Positions 9,498 to 18,376 of a stretch of DNA of 64,000 bases are shown here, piece by piece. Source of the DNA: Mycolicibacterium nivoides. GTDB taxonomy: Bacteria > Actinomycetota > Actinomycetes > Mycobacteriales > Mycobacteriaceae. Within the stretch, counting starts at the first letter, position 1, and every line of letters starts with the position of its first letter. The stretch spans positions 4,275,920 to 4,339,919 of the forward strand of contig NZ_CP034072.1 of assembly GCF_003855255.1 (NCBI RefSeq), in the 5' to 3' direction. The notes below the pieces were generated by a model. It searched no databases. It was not told where the DNA came from and worked only from the letters and a program-made list of their open reading frames with translations. Made by a program: the position numbers and the translations under genes.

Positions 9498-10963
9498 TGA
9501 CCCTACTTGAGCCAGACCTCGAAGCCGAACCGGAACTGAGCCGACTGACCCTGGTGGTCGGCGAACTGAACATCGACGTCGGGCTGCCTGCACACGTCAG
9601 CATCGCCCAATACATCCCCGATGTCATCGATATCGCGAATGAACAGATCACCGCGAATGACGCGATCGTCGAGTTCGCCGCTGCTGACGGGCAGTGGACA
9701 TTGGCCCCGCTCGGCGGCGAACCGATCGCCCCGCACCTGTCGCTCGGCGAAGCAGGGGTCTACGACGGCGACCTGTTGATGATCTGCGCGGCGGGCCAGC
9801 CGGTCAGCCCGTTGCTGTTCGACGACGTCGACGACACCCAAAGCCCAGAGGCCGGGGCCGGCACCGTGCGGAGCTGGTTCACGGACAACGCCAACGTGTT
9901 GGCCGGCTTCGGTGTCACCGCGGCCGCCGCCGTCACGCTGGCGGGCGTGCTGGCACATTGGGCCGCCCAACCCGCGGTGTCCGCGGCGGTGCTGGCCCTC
10001 GGCGCGATGGGGGTGCTGCTGGCCTGCCTGGTGGCGCACCGGCCGCCCGCCACCGGCACGTCGGCCTGGATCGCCGCGGTGTCGATGCCGCTGGTCTTCG
10101 CCGGCTCGCTGTATTTGGTGCCCGACGGATCCGGCGCCACCTCCCTGCCGATGTCGTTCGCCCTGACCGCGTTCGGCGCACTGCTCGTGCTCCTGGTCTC
10201 GGGAAGCGGATCCGCCGTGTACACCGCGATCATCGCGGCGTGCACTTTCGGTGGCGTCAGTTCCACGGCAATGTTGCTGTGGCAGCCGCCCATCCGAACG
10301 GTGGGGGCTTTGCTCGCGACCGCGGCCGTTATCGTCGTCTACCTCGCTCCGCGGGTGACGATCGGACTCTCGAAACTGCCGATCCCCCGGGTGCCGACGG
10401 CAGGCGAACCGCTCGATGACATCGAGACCCAGGGCGGCACAACTGTCGAAGGCGTCAATGCCATCGGCAAACAGATCATCCCGACCGAGGAAGATCTGAT
10501 CAGCCGCGTCCGGCGGGCCAATCAGCACCTGACCGGCATTCTCGTCGCGGCCGCTCTCGCGGCGTTGGTCGGCTGCTATCTGGCGGTGGACGTCAGCAAC
10601 GGGTTCTACTGGCAGGGCACCGTTTTCGCCATCATGGTGGCGACCGTGCTGTGCCTGCGCGGTCGTGGCCACCATGATCTGGTGCAATCCGCGACACTGA
10701 TCGGCAGCGGGCTGACCATCGCCGTCGCCGTGATCCTCAAGACCGCGGTGAACGTCGAGGGCTGGCAGGCCCGCGCCGTGGTCGTACTGCTTGCCCTGAT
10801 GGTGCTGATCCTGGCGTGCGGGCTGGTCGCACCGCTGCGCGAGTTCTCCCCGGTGATGCGGCGTCAGGTCGAGATACTCGAATACATCGCCGTGGGATCG
10901 CTTTTCCCGCTGTGCTTCTGGATCATCCGCGTCTACGCGTTCTTCCGCGAGATGAGCCTCTAG
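9497..10963 (+). CDS. eccD: EccD-family ESX membrane channel component, second copy
   Basis: The 488-residue protein has an N-terminal ubiquitin-like domain (about residues 12-95) and roughly eleven membrane helices from about residue 125. It is divergent from eccC, the arrangement of eccC4-eccD4 in ESX-4. The GTG start follows AGGAGG; the frame is open further upstream, but that part runs antisense through the eccC coding region. With the EccD at 3971-5410, the locus encodes two EccD proteins where most ESX systems have one, raising the possibility of a heterodimer. EccD identity is firm; the division of labour is unknown. Confidence 0.88.
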   Translation: MTLLEPDLEAEPELSRLTLVVGELNIDVGLPAHVSIAQYIPDVIDIANEQITANDAIVEFAAADGQWTLAPLGGEPIAPHLSLGEAGVYDGDLLMICAAGQPVSPLLFDDVDDTQSPEAGAGTVRSWFTDNANVLAGFGVTAAAAVTLAGVLAHWAAQPAVSAAVLALGAMGVLLACLVAHRPPATGTSAWIAAVSMPLVFAGSLYLVPDGSGATSLPMSFALTAFGALLVLLVSGSGSAVYTAIIAACTFGGVSSTAMLLWQPPIRTVGALLATAAVIVVYLAPRVTIGLSKLPIPRVPTAGEPLDDIETQGGTTVEGVNAIGKQIIPTEEDLISRVRRANQHLTGILVAAALAALVGCYLAVDVSNGFYWQGTVFAIMVATVLCLRGRGHHDLVQSATLIGSGLTIAVAVILKTAVNVEGWQARAVVVLLALMVLILACGLVAPLREFSPVMRRQVEILEYIAVGSLFPLCFWIIRVYAFFREMSL

Positions 10964-10984
10964 CGCTGGATCAGCGGCTCGCCG

Positions 10985-12484
10985 CTAGCCCGTCGACACC
11001 TTGCTGCTGTCCGGGTCGGCGGCCATGCCGTCATGGGCGACCAGGGCCGCCTCCTGGGACAGCTCCGGCCCGGCCGGCAACAACGACAACACCGGCCACG
11101 GCGCCCACTGCGGCGCGTTGGCCGGCCCGTCGGGAATCTTGACGCCGCTGACCCCGAGCACCTCGGCGGTCGGCAAATCCTTGATGTGGTACCGCACTCC
11201 GGTATCCGAGACGTAGAACAGCTGTCCCGTCGAGCGGCTGTCCGGATCGCTGCCGGTGGCCTGCACATATTCACCGGCACCCGGGGTCAGGTACACCGAG
11301 TCCGCCCCGGGCCCGCTGCCGTCGGCACTGGCCAGCCGAACCATCTGCGCGCCCTCGGCGGTGGGCAGCCGGTGACCGACCAGCAGCCTCACATTCGCAC
11401 CGGCGTCGGTGTTGGACCGCTGCCAGCCCATACACACCACCCGGTCCGGATTCGGCGGCACGATCCGGGGTGACACCAGTGGGTAGTGGTCGATCGCCAA
11501 CCGGTGCACGGTGGGCACCTCGGCCAGCGTCGCGGGCGCGATGTCGGCGATCTGTCCGGTGGCCACCTCGCCGGACGCGCTGTAGCGGATGATGTCGGCG
11601 GTGGCCTGCGAGACGGGTTGCAGACCTTCGCGCAACACGACGTAGAGCTGTTCACCACGGGAGTCGACGGATTTGACGATGGCGCCGACCGGGTGGTCCG
11701 GCCCCAACGGACCGGGCTCCCCCGACCCCTGGATCTGCACCGGAGTGATCGGGTCGACCAACGGGAAGGTGTTGAGCAGGGCCAACGACATCGGCCGGGT
11801 GGCCGCACCCTGCAGGTGAAGTCCGTTGACCAGAACCGGATCTGACACATCGATCGGGGCGCGTACGCCCCGGTAAACCAGGTACGTCGTCCCGCCGGTC
11901 TCGGTGAGGACAGCCTCGGCGGAATCGACCGGGCGGATACCGCCGTCGAGCACCGGATCGTTGGCCAGCACCGTGGTCTGCAGGCTGGGCGTGCCGGTGG
12001 TTTCGGTGACGGCCGGCATCAGCAGGTTGTCGCAGACGGTCCACGACGACAACGCCAAGTCATCACCGCGGTTGATACTCGCCGGTGCGCCGACGATGCC
12101 GACCATGGGTCCGCGCGGTACGACGTCGAGGAACTTGTCGTCGACCTGCTTGGGGCTGTCGTTCTTGCCGACGATCAGCCGGGCCGAGGCCAGATTCAGC
12201 ACAGGATGGATCTGGTCCCCGATCCGGACGAACGGCGCACCGCTGGACTTGCTCAGCACGATCTGCGCGTCGCCGATGTTGGGTGCGGGCTTGAAGAACG
12301 CCATGACAGCCGAGGCGCCCGTGATCAGGACGGCGATCACCGCCCCCACGATCAGGGCCCGCATCTGGCCGCGCATCGGATCGTGGATCATCCGCGAATC
12401 GCCCCGGATGAGCGCGTGCTCAAGGCGGCGGATCAGGAAACGGTAGCCGTTCACCTGTGCGCGAGTGGTAACTTGCGCTGGCAT
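10985..12484 (-). CDS. eccB: EccB, ESX core membrane/periplasmic component
   Basis: The 499-residue EccB has a short cytoplasmic N-terminus, one membrane helix at about residues 42-65, and a large periplasmic domain with the family's repeat folds and conserved cysteines (one in TVCDNLL, one in VVCMGWQ) likely to form a disulfide. EccB caps the periplasmic side of the ESX pore and interacts with MycP. ATG 12484 is divergent from eccE, as eccB4 opposes its neighbours in ESX-4. The gene is convergent with the second eccD, with 21 bp between stops. Confidence 0.92.
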   Translation of the reverse strand: MPAQVTTRAQVNGYRFLIRRLEHALIRGDSRMIHDPMRGQMRALIVGAVIAVLITGASAVMAFFKPAPNIGDAQIVLSKSSGAPFVRIGDQIHPVLNLASARLIVGKNDSPKQVDDKFLDVVPRGPMVGIVGAPASINRGDDLALSSWTVCDNLLMPAVTETTGTPSLQTTVLANDPVLDGGIRPVDSAEAVLTETGGTTYLVYRGVRAPIDVSDPVLVNGLHLQGAATRPMSLALLNTFPLVDPITPVQIQGSGEPGPLGPDHPVGAIVKSVDSRGEQLYVVLREGLQPVSQATADIIRYSASGEVATGQIADIAPATLAEVPTVHRLAIDHYPLVSPRIVPPNPDRVVCMGWQRSNTDAGANVRLLVGHRLPTAEGAQMVRLASADGSGPGADSVYLTPGAGEYVQATGSDPDSRSTGQLFYVSDTGVRYHIKDLPTAEVLGVSGVKIPDGPANAPQWAPWPVLSLLPAGPELSQEAALVAHDGMAADPDSSKVSTG

Positions 12485-12546
12485 GCGTAGTGTTTAGCAC
12501 GTCCGCACCACCTCGAGATGAAGTCCGAGCGCCTATCCGAAAAGCG

Positions 12547-14253
12547 ATGCGTCCATTGACTTTCGCAGCAAAGCTCGTCACCGCCGGCGATACCGGCCCG
12601 CAGCGGCTCTTCCCATTGGTCGACCTGATCGTCCTGCAAATTGTCGTCGTCGTCGGCATCGTCGGCGCGCAGCTACTGGACCGGCCCGGCTGGCAGGGTG
12701 CGGCCGTGGGTCTGGTGCTGGCGTTGCTGCTGGTTGCTCCGGTCGTCAAGGGCACGACGGCACCGCGGGCGCTGGCGCTGCGCGGGAGGTTTCTGCGCAA
12801 TCGACGACGACGCACAGGCAAGTCCGCGCCGGCTTCCCTGCCGACCGAGCCGTTCGACGTTCCGACACCCGACGGACTGCAGATCGGATTCCGTTGGAAC
12901 GGTTCGACTTTGCTGTCATTGCTCAAGATCGACGAAAACCCCAGGGCTTTGACCGTTTTGGAGCCGGGCGTCACCGTTTCCGGCGAGATGGTTCCCGTGC
13001 AGGCCCTGCTGGACTGCCTGCGCCAGTTCGACATCACGCTCGAATCCATCGACATCATCAGCCAGGGCTCCCGCTCGGCCGGTCACACCGACGTCGCCGC
13101 GGTCTACGACGCCGTGCTGGGGCCACTGCCCGCGATCGCCCAGCGCACCGTGTGGATTGCCGTGCGGTTCAACCCGTCGCGCTGTGCGGAGGCGGTCCGG
13201 CGCCGTGGCGGCGACCGCGACGGCATCCTGCGCGCCGCCACCACCGCGACCCGGCGCGTCGCCAACCGCCTGGCCGAGGCGGGCCTGCAGCCCCAGTTCC
13301 TGTCGGCCAGCGGCATCGCGGCGGCCACCAACCAGCTCAGCGACGGGGTCAACCTCGGCACCGTCGAGGAGACGTGGGAGGACTGCCGGGAGGGCCACTT
13401 CCGGCTGTCCAGCTTCGCCGTGCAACCGAACATGCTGACCACTGCCGGACTCGGGCTGTTGTGGACCGTACCCAGCTACTCCACGACGGTGTGCCTGTCG
13501 CTGCGCGAGGCCCCCGATCACGGCACCGAGGAGGATCTGGTCCAGGTCCGTGGACTCGTCCGCTTCGACAGCGACGTGCGCGTCCCCACCGAGTTGCGCG
13601 GGCTCATCCCGCTGCACGGTCAGCAGTTTTCCGCGCTCGCGGCGACCCTTCCGATCCCGGACGTCCCCGGGGCCCGCCACATCGAGCACTGGGCGTCCGG
13701 CCTTCGCGGCGACGCACTGAGTGATCTGGCCCTGCCCGCGTCGGGTTGCGGTCAGGTGATCGGCGCCGACCAGGAGGGCCGCGCGGTGGCGCTGCCGGTG
13801 TTCGGGCCGCAGATCAGCCGGGTCGACATCGTGGGCACCCTGCATCTCGCCCAGCAGGTGGTGCTGCGCTCGCTGGCCCTGGGTGCCCGGGTGCTGGTGC
13901 ACAGCCGGCGTCCGGCGTTCTGGCGCGACATGGTCGAGGTCGTCGGACGCCATGACCTGCTGTGGGTAGCCGACTTCAACCGGCGCGCCATCCAGGCCGG
14001 TGCGGAGCGCAACTACACCGTCGAGATGTTCGACGGTGTACCGGAGCAATCGGTTCGGATCGGGGTGACGACCATGGTGCTCGCTCCGCCGAATACCCGG
14101 CCGTCCGATCAGGCCGACGTGGTCCTCGACCTGATCTCGCTGGAACACGACACGGTCAAGGTGAGCACTCAGGCCGGCTCGGCGGTGGTCACGATGGTCG
14201 CCACCGATGACGAGATGCGTTACCTGAGAGCATCCGCGAACAGCATCGACTGA
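12547..14253 (+). CDS. eccE: EccE, ESX core membrane component
   Basis: The protein of about 568 residues starts MRPLTFAAKL. Two N-terminal membrane helices (about 20-40 and 45-65) precede a cytoplasmic domain typical of EccE, which sits at the periphery of the ESX protomer. ATG 12547 was chosen because EccE proteins begin shortly before the first helix and it leaves 62 bp for a divergent promoter with eccB. A GTG at 12490 would add 19 residues and lies only 5 bp from the eccB start. EccE is absent from M. tuberculosis ESX-4 but present in other ESX-4-type loci. Confidence 0.87.
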   Translation: MRPLTFAAKLVTAGDTGPQRLFPLVDLIVLQIVVVVGIVGAQLLDRPGWQGAAVGLVLALLLVAPVVKGTTAPRALALRGRFLRNRRRRTGKSAPASLPTEPFDVPTPDGLQIGFRWNGSTLLSLLKIDENPRALTVLEPGVTVSGEMVPVQALLDCLRQFDITLESIDIISQGSRSAGHTDVAAVYDAVLGPLPAIAQRTVWIAVRFNPSRCAEAVRRRGGDRDGILRAATTATRRVANRLAEAGLQPQFLSASGIAAATNQLSDGVNLGTVEETWEDCREGHFRLSSFAVQPNMLTTAGLGLLWTVPSYSTTVCLSLREAPDHGTEEDLVQVRGLVRFDSDVRVPTELRGLIPLHGQQFSALAATLPIPDVPGARHIEHWASGLRGDALSDLALPASGCGQVIGADQEGRAVALPVFGPQISRVDIVGTLHLAQQVVLRSLALGARVLVHSRRPAFWRDMVEVVGRHDLLWVADFNRRAIQAGAERNYTVEMFDGVPEQSVRIGVTTMVLAPPNTRPSDQADVVLDLISLEHDTVKVSTQAGSAVVTMVATDDEMRYLRASANSID

Positions 14254-14268
14254 TGTGAAGGAGTGATC

Positions 14269-14988
14269 GTGGTCAATTCACCGAGCCGCAACCTGTCGAT
14301 CGCGGTGGTGGTGCTGGGTCTGGCCGGCTACTGCGTGAGTTTCGGGCCGGCGGCCCACGGCGGAGGCAACGACTGGCACGTCAGGTTCGCCGTACTGGCC
14401 GGCCTGGCGGCCGCAATCGGCCTGCTGCCCAAGCAGGCTGCCATCCCATGGCTCACCGCCGTCCTGGCCGCGGCGGGTTTTCTCGATGCCTTGTCGAACG
14501 TCCTGACCTCCTCGGGGTGGGTGCTGACCACGATCGTGGTGCTCAACGGATTGCAGACAGTGGCGGCGGTCGCGGCGCTGTGGCTGGCACCGGAGCCGAC
14601 GGCCGCTGCCGCAGGTGGGTACGAGGCCTACCTCGACTACTACAACCAGGCGGTCCAGCAGTACTACCAGCAGGGCGCGGTGGCACAACCGGATGCGTCG
14701 CAGCGCAGCGGTTACGGCCAGGCCTATGCCCGGGGCTACACCCAGTCCCAGGCCCAGTCTCGGGCCCAGTCCCAGGCCACCCCCCAAGCACCCCAGTACG
14801 GCGATTACGCCGATCTGCTGTCGCCACAACAGGATTACGGCCGGACCGCTGCCACGGCACCCGCTCAGCCCGGCGGGTCGGTGGCCCCACCCGGTCGGGC
14901 TGGGGCAGGCCCCGCCACTAACCGCGCGGCCGAGTCAGCCGATGGAGCAGCCACGCCGCAGGCACCGTGGCCACCAACGTCACGATGA
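14269..14988 (+). CDS. DUF5336-like membrane protein with Gln/Tyr-rich tail
   Basis: The protein of about 239 residues has four predicted membrane helices in residues 8-110 and a disordered C-terminal half rich in Gln, Tyr, Ala and Ser (QQYYQQ and repeated SQAQ units). It resembles the mycobacterial 34 kDa antigenic protein family (Rv0954 type). The second of two close GTGs (14269) is preferred because GAAGGAG at 14257-14263 is correctly spaced for it. It lies 15 bp after eccE and may be co-transcribed; a role in secretion is not established. Its last 71 bp overlap the convergent acyltransferase gene. Confidence 0.7.
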   Translation: MVNSPSRNLSIAVVVLGLAGYCVSFGPAAHGGGNDWHVRFAVLAGLAAAIGLLPKQAAIPWLTAVLAAAGFLDALSNVLTSSGWVLTTIVVLNGLQTVAAVAALWLAPEPTAAAAGGYEAYLDYYNQAVQQYYQQGAVAQPDASQRSGYGQAYARGYTQSQAQSRAQSQATPQAPQYGDYADLLSPQQDYGRTAATAPAQPGGSVAPPGRAGAGPATNRAAESADGAATPQAPWPPTSR

Positions 14989-16054
14989 ACAGGACGGTGG
15001 CCGAACCGGTGTAAACGTGCCAGCCCAGCACGAACTCCATCACCAGATCCATCGCGACCACGTGCAATAGGAAGACCTCGTAGGAGATCTCGCCCAGCCA
15101 CACCATCGGCCTGCTGCCCATCAGCCGCGCGTAGAGGCCGTCCCCATCGAGCGCCAGCGGGGCCACCACAAGGGCCGCGATGATCGCGTAGAACATCGTC
15201 TTGGCCAGGTCCTCGGTCAGATCGAGGGCTACCGCGGTGGTGATCCCGGCGATCGGGGTCGAGACCACCAGATAGCAGGCCAGCGCCAGGGGCAACGCCG
15301 CCATCGCGTAGCAGCGCACGCGCATCGTGCTCAGCACGGCGAGCATCATCCCGCCGACGAACCAGACCAGATAGTGCGGCAGCCAGGCCCCGCCGCCGAC
15401 CGGCATCCATTCGGTGTTGTGCAGCAGTACCAACCACAGCGGGCTGACCACGGCCAGGCCAGTCAGCCCGGCCAGCAGCAGCGCGGGTCGAAAATGCCTG
15501 CGACACAACACCACCAGCAGCAGGTAGGCCATGAGCGGCAGCACCGCGTAGAACGCGACCTCCACCGCCAGGCTCCACATCTGGCTCAACCCCTGGTGCA
15601 GGTACTCCGTGAAGTAGTTGTCGCTGTAGATCTGGGTCAGCGTCAGGTTGCGGAGCAGGCCCACCCACGTGTGCCCGGGATTCGGCTGTACGGGCCGCAG
15701 TTCGTAGATGCCGTAGACGATGAGGACCGTGACGACATAGGCGGGCATGATGCGGCGGAACCGGTTTCGCGCATAGCGCAGAGTGCTCGGTGCGTCGGCA
15801 CCCGAGGCAGCCGCCTGCACCCAGGGCCGGAACAGCAACAGCCCGGAGAGCACGAAGAAGATCGCCACCCCCACCTCGAGGCGGGCGCTCATCAAACCCA
15901 GGTACCCCTGGGAGAGCAGGCCGGTGCCGTACGCCGCGTGGGTTCCCATCACCGTCAGCGCGGCCACCGCGCGCACTCCGGTGAGCGACGCGATGCGGTC
16001 GGCGTGCGAAACCTGCTCGAGCCCGCCTTGGTCTTCCTCAACCGGTGAGGTCAT
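14918..16054 (-). CDS. Membrane acyltransferase 3 family protein
   Basis: The 378-residue protein starts MTSPVEEDQ and carries about ten hydrophobic segments. The acyltransferase-3 motifs are R-x-x-x-A-L-x-V near residue 28, and FFVLSG-like and RYARNRFRRIMPAY segments. Such enzymes O-acylate sugars or lipids of the cell envelope; the substrate cannot be read from sequence. The frame extends upstream through the antisense of the neighbouring ligase, so ATG 16054 is chosen. It diverges from the ligase with 48 bp between starts. Its 3' end overlaps the upstream membrane protein gene tail to tail. Confidence 0.83.
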   Translation of the reverse strand: MTSPVEEDQGGLEQVSHADRIASLTGVRAVAALTVMGTHAAYGTGLLSQGYLGLMSARLEVGVAIFFVLSGLLLFRPWVQAAASGADAPSTLRYARNRFRRIMPAYVVTVLIVYGIYELRPVQPNPGHTWVGLLRNLTLTQIYSDNYFTEYLHQGLSQMWSLAVEVAFYAVLPLMAYLLLVVLCRRHFRPALLLAGLTGLAVVSPLWLVLLHNTEWMPVGGGAWLPHYLVWFVGGMMLAVLSTMRVRCYAMAALPLALACYLVVSTPIAGITTAVALDLTEDLAKTMFYAIIAALVVAPLALDGDGLYARLMGSRPMVWLGEISYEVFLLHVVAMDLVMEFVLGWHVYTGSATVLFIVTLVATVPAAWLLHRLTRPRG

Positions 16055-16102
16055 TTGGCCATTCTGCTGCGCGCGCGGCCGTTCGCGTTGTTGCATCGCG
16101 GT

Positions 16103-17572
16103 GTGGGTGAAGAGGTCAAGAACACCGAGTTCAGCCGCGCGCACCGGCAGGAGTACCGGCGCAAGGTGCAGCTGTGCCTCGACGTGTTCGAAACCATGCT
16201 GGCCCGGTCGAGTTTCGAGTTCGAGCGCCCGCTCACCGGCATGGAGATCGAGTGCAACCTCGTCGACAACGAATACCAGCCCGCGATGACCAACCAAGAG
16301 GTGCTGGCCTCGATAGCCGATCCGGCCTATCAGACCGAATTGGGCGCCTACAACATCGAATTCAACGTCCCGCCACGACCACTGCCCGGCCGGGCCGCGC
16401 TGGAGCTGGAGGACGAGGTGCGGCGCAGCCTCAATGCCGCCGAGCTCAAGGCCAGCGAGGACGGCGCGCACATCGTGATGGTGGGCATCCTTCCGACGCT
16501 GATGCCCGAGCATCTGTCGGACGGTTGGATGAGCCAGTCGACGCGCTACCAGGCGCTCAACGATTCGATCTTCACCGCCCGCGGCGAGGACATGCCCATC
16601 GACATCTCCGGGCCCGAACGGCTCAGCCTGCAGTCGGCGTCCATCGCGCCGGAATCCGCGTGCACCAGCATGCAGCTGCATCTGCAGGTCTCCCCCGCCG
16701 ATTTCGCCCGGAACTGGAACGCCGCCCAGGTGCTGGCCGGACCTCAGCTGGCGGTCGGAGCCAACTCGCCGTACTTCTTCGGCCATCAACTGTGGGCCGA
16801 GACCCGCATCGAGCTGTTCACGCAGTCCACCGACACCCGTCCCGATGAGCTCAAGGCTCAGGGGGTGCGGCCACGGGTCTGGTTCGGCGAGCGCTGGATC
16901 ACCTCGATCTTCGATCTGTTCGAGGAGAACGTGCGGTACTTCCCGTCGTTGCTGCCCGAGCTGACTGACGAGGATCCGGCCGCCGAGCTCGCGGCAGGCC
17001 GGGCACCTCAGCTCGCCGAGCTGCGGCTGCATAACGGGACCATCTACCGGTGGAACCGCCCGGTGTACGACGTGGTGGACGGTGTTCCCCATCTGCGGGT
17101 GGAGAACCGTGTGCTGCCTGCCGGCCCGACCGTGGTGGACATGCTGGCCAACGCGGCGTTCTATTACGGCCTGCTGCGGACGCTGTCCGAAGAGGACCGG
17201 CCGCTGTGGACCAAGATGAGCTTCGCCGCGGCCCACCACAACTTCGTCGAGGGCGCGCAGCACGGTCTGGACGCCCGGCTGTACTGGCCCGGTCTGGGCG
17301 AGGTGACGCCCGATGAGTTGGTGCTGCGCAGGCTGCTCCCGATGGCGCACGACGGGCTGCGCCGCTGGGGTGTGGCAGGGGAAGTATGCGACCGCTATCT
17401 GGGGGTCATCGAAGGTCGCGCCAAGACCGGGCAGACCGGATCGACCTGGCAGGTCGCGACGGTGAAGAAACTGCAATCACAGGGGTTGACCAGGCCCAAA
17501 GCGCTGGCCGAAATGTTGCGGGAGTATGTCCAGCGGATGCACAGTAATGAGCCCGTCCATACCTGGGATTGA
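16103..17572 (+). CDS. Glutamate-cysteine ligase-like (GCS2 superfamily) protein, Rv3698 type
   Basis: The 489-residue protein belongs to the carboxylate-amine ligase/GCS2 superfamily, with the glutamate-binding type motif GMEIECNLVD near residue 45 and a conserved core through LRVENRVLPAGPT. It matches the Rv3698-type family of unknown substrate that is conserved next to the egt genes. GTG 16103 (VGEEVKNTEF) is chosen because the family starts there; TTG 16055 would add 16 residues. A second GCS2-type enzyme, EgtA, is encoded at 29804. The annotated activity of this family is inferred, not demonstrated. Confidence 0.8.
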   Translation: MGEEVKNTEFSRAHRQEYRRKVQLCLDVFETMLARSSFEFERPLTGMEIECNLVDNEYQPAMTNQEVLASIADPAYQTELGAYNIEFNVPPRPLPGRAALELEDEVRRSLNAAELKASEDGAHIVMVGILPTLMPEHLSDGWMSQSTRYQALNDSIFTARGEDMPIDISGPERLSLQSASIAPESACTSMQLHLQVSPADFARNWNAAQVLAGPQLAVGANSPYFFGHQLWAETRIELFTQSTDTRPDELKAQGVRPRVWFGERWITSIFDLFEENVRYFPSLLPELTDEDPAAELAAGRAPQLAELRLHNGTIYRWNRPVYDVVDGVPHLRVENRVLPAGPTVVDMLANAAFYYGLLRTLSEEDRPLWTKMSFAAAHHNFVEGAQHGLDARLYWPGLGEVTPDELVLRRLLPMAHDGLRRWGVAGEVCDRYLGVIEGRAKTGQTGSTWQVATVKKLQSQGLTRPKALAEMLREYVQRMHSNEPVHTWD

Positions 17573-17590
17573 GGCGCGTACGTTGGAGCC

Positions 17591-18271
17591 ATGACTTCTG
17601 GACAGGTCTTGGACTGGGATGGCGCATACAAAGGGGAAGCAGGTTTCGAGGGCCAGCCGCCGTGGAATATCGGTGAGCCACAGCCCGAGCTTGCCGCGCT
17701 GCACCGGGCCGGGAAGTTCGAAAGCGACGTGCTCGACGCCGGCTGCGGACATGCCGAATTGTCACTGGCGCTGGCGTCGGACGGCTACACCGTCGTGGGG
17801 CTGGATCTGAGTCCGACGGCGATCGCCGCGGCCAATAATGCCGCGCAGGTTCGCGGGCTGTCGACGGCGAGCTTCGCCCAAGCCGACATCACCTCGTTCA
17901 CGGGTTACGACGGCCGGTTCAACACCGTCATCGACTCGACCCTGTTCCACTCCCTGCCGGTCGAAGGTCGCGACGGCTACCTGAAATCCATCCACCGGGC
18001 CTCGGCACCGGGTGCGCACTATGTCGTGCTGGTGTTCGCCAAGGGCGCCTTCCCCGCCGAGTTGGAGACCAAGCCCAACGAGGTGTCCGAAGACGAGCTG
18101 CGGGCGGCAGTGTCCAAGTACTGGGAGGTCGACGACATCCGGCCGGCGTTCATCCATGCGAATGCCGCTGGATTGCCTGTGGATGCCCCCGTCGAGCTGC
18201 CGCAGCACGGGCTCGATGACAAGGGCCGCATCAAGTTCCCGGCGTTCCTGCTGACCGCGCACAAGGCCTGA
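17591..18271 (+). CDS. Class I SAM-dependent methyltransferase, Rv3699 type
   Basis: The 226-residue single-domain protein has the SAM-binding motif I VLDAGCGHAEL near residue 47, the acidic end of strand 2 in VVGLDLS, and a motif resembling FAQADIT. The substrate is unknown. It follows the GCS2-like gene by 18 bp and is probably in its operon, as in M. tuberculosis Rv3698-Rv3699. In that species the next gene is egtE; here a foreign-looking island intervenes. Confidence 0.83.
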   Translation: MTSGQVLDWDGAYKGEAGFEGQPPWNIGEPQPELAALHRAGKFESDVLDAGCGHAELSLALASDGYTVVGLDLSPTAIAAANNAAQVRGLSTASFAQADITSFTGYDGRFNTVIDSTLFHSLPVEGRDGYLKSIHRASAPGAHYVVLVFAKGAFPAELETKPNEVSEDELRAAVSKYWEVDDIRPAFIHANAAGLPVDAPVELPQHGLDDKGRIKFPAFLLTAHKA

Positions 18272-18294
18272 CCCACCGGCTCAGAACCGTACCC

Positions 18295-18339
18295 GGGGTG
18301 CCGAATCGATTTGGCACCCCGCAGGCCGGCCCGTATCCT
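18295..18339 (+). promoter_or_regulatory. LacI-type operator on a promoter (left end of island)
   Basis: A palindrome with perfect 8-bp arms GGGGTGCC/GGCACCCC (18295-18320) has as its inner 20 bp (18297-18318 region) GTGCCGAATCGATTTGGCAC. This matches the palindrome at 24002-24021 at all but two positions. Its right arm contains a -35 TTGGCA (18311-18316), 17 bp from a -10 TATCCT (18334-18339). The operator therefore covers the -35 of the polyprenyl synthetase-lacI operon. It has no T-tract and is not a good terminator for the upstream methyltransferase. Confidence 0.75.
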
Positions 18340-18376
18340 GGTTTGCGTTCTCGCACCCACAGGAGAAGGGGCCGGT

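Noticed and set aside
14690..14860. Repeated CAGTCCCAGGCC-like units as a possible CRISPR or tandem-repeat element
   Set aside because: The units are codons of the Gln/Ser/Ala-rich tail of the membrane protein. They have no spacers and no regular repeat length.
16055..17476. Upstream extension of the acyltransferase frame through the GCS2-like gene
   Set aside because: The extension is antisense to a conserved protein and has no acyltransferase features. The domain begins just after ATG 16054.
18295..18320. Palindrome read as a terminator for the methyltransferase gene
   Set aside because: There is no T-tract, it contains the -35 of a good promoter, and its inner 20 bp recur at the other end of the island on another promoter, so an operator explains it better.
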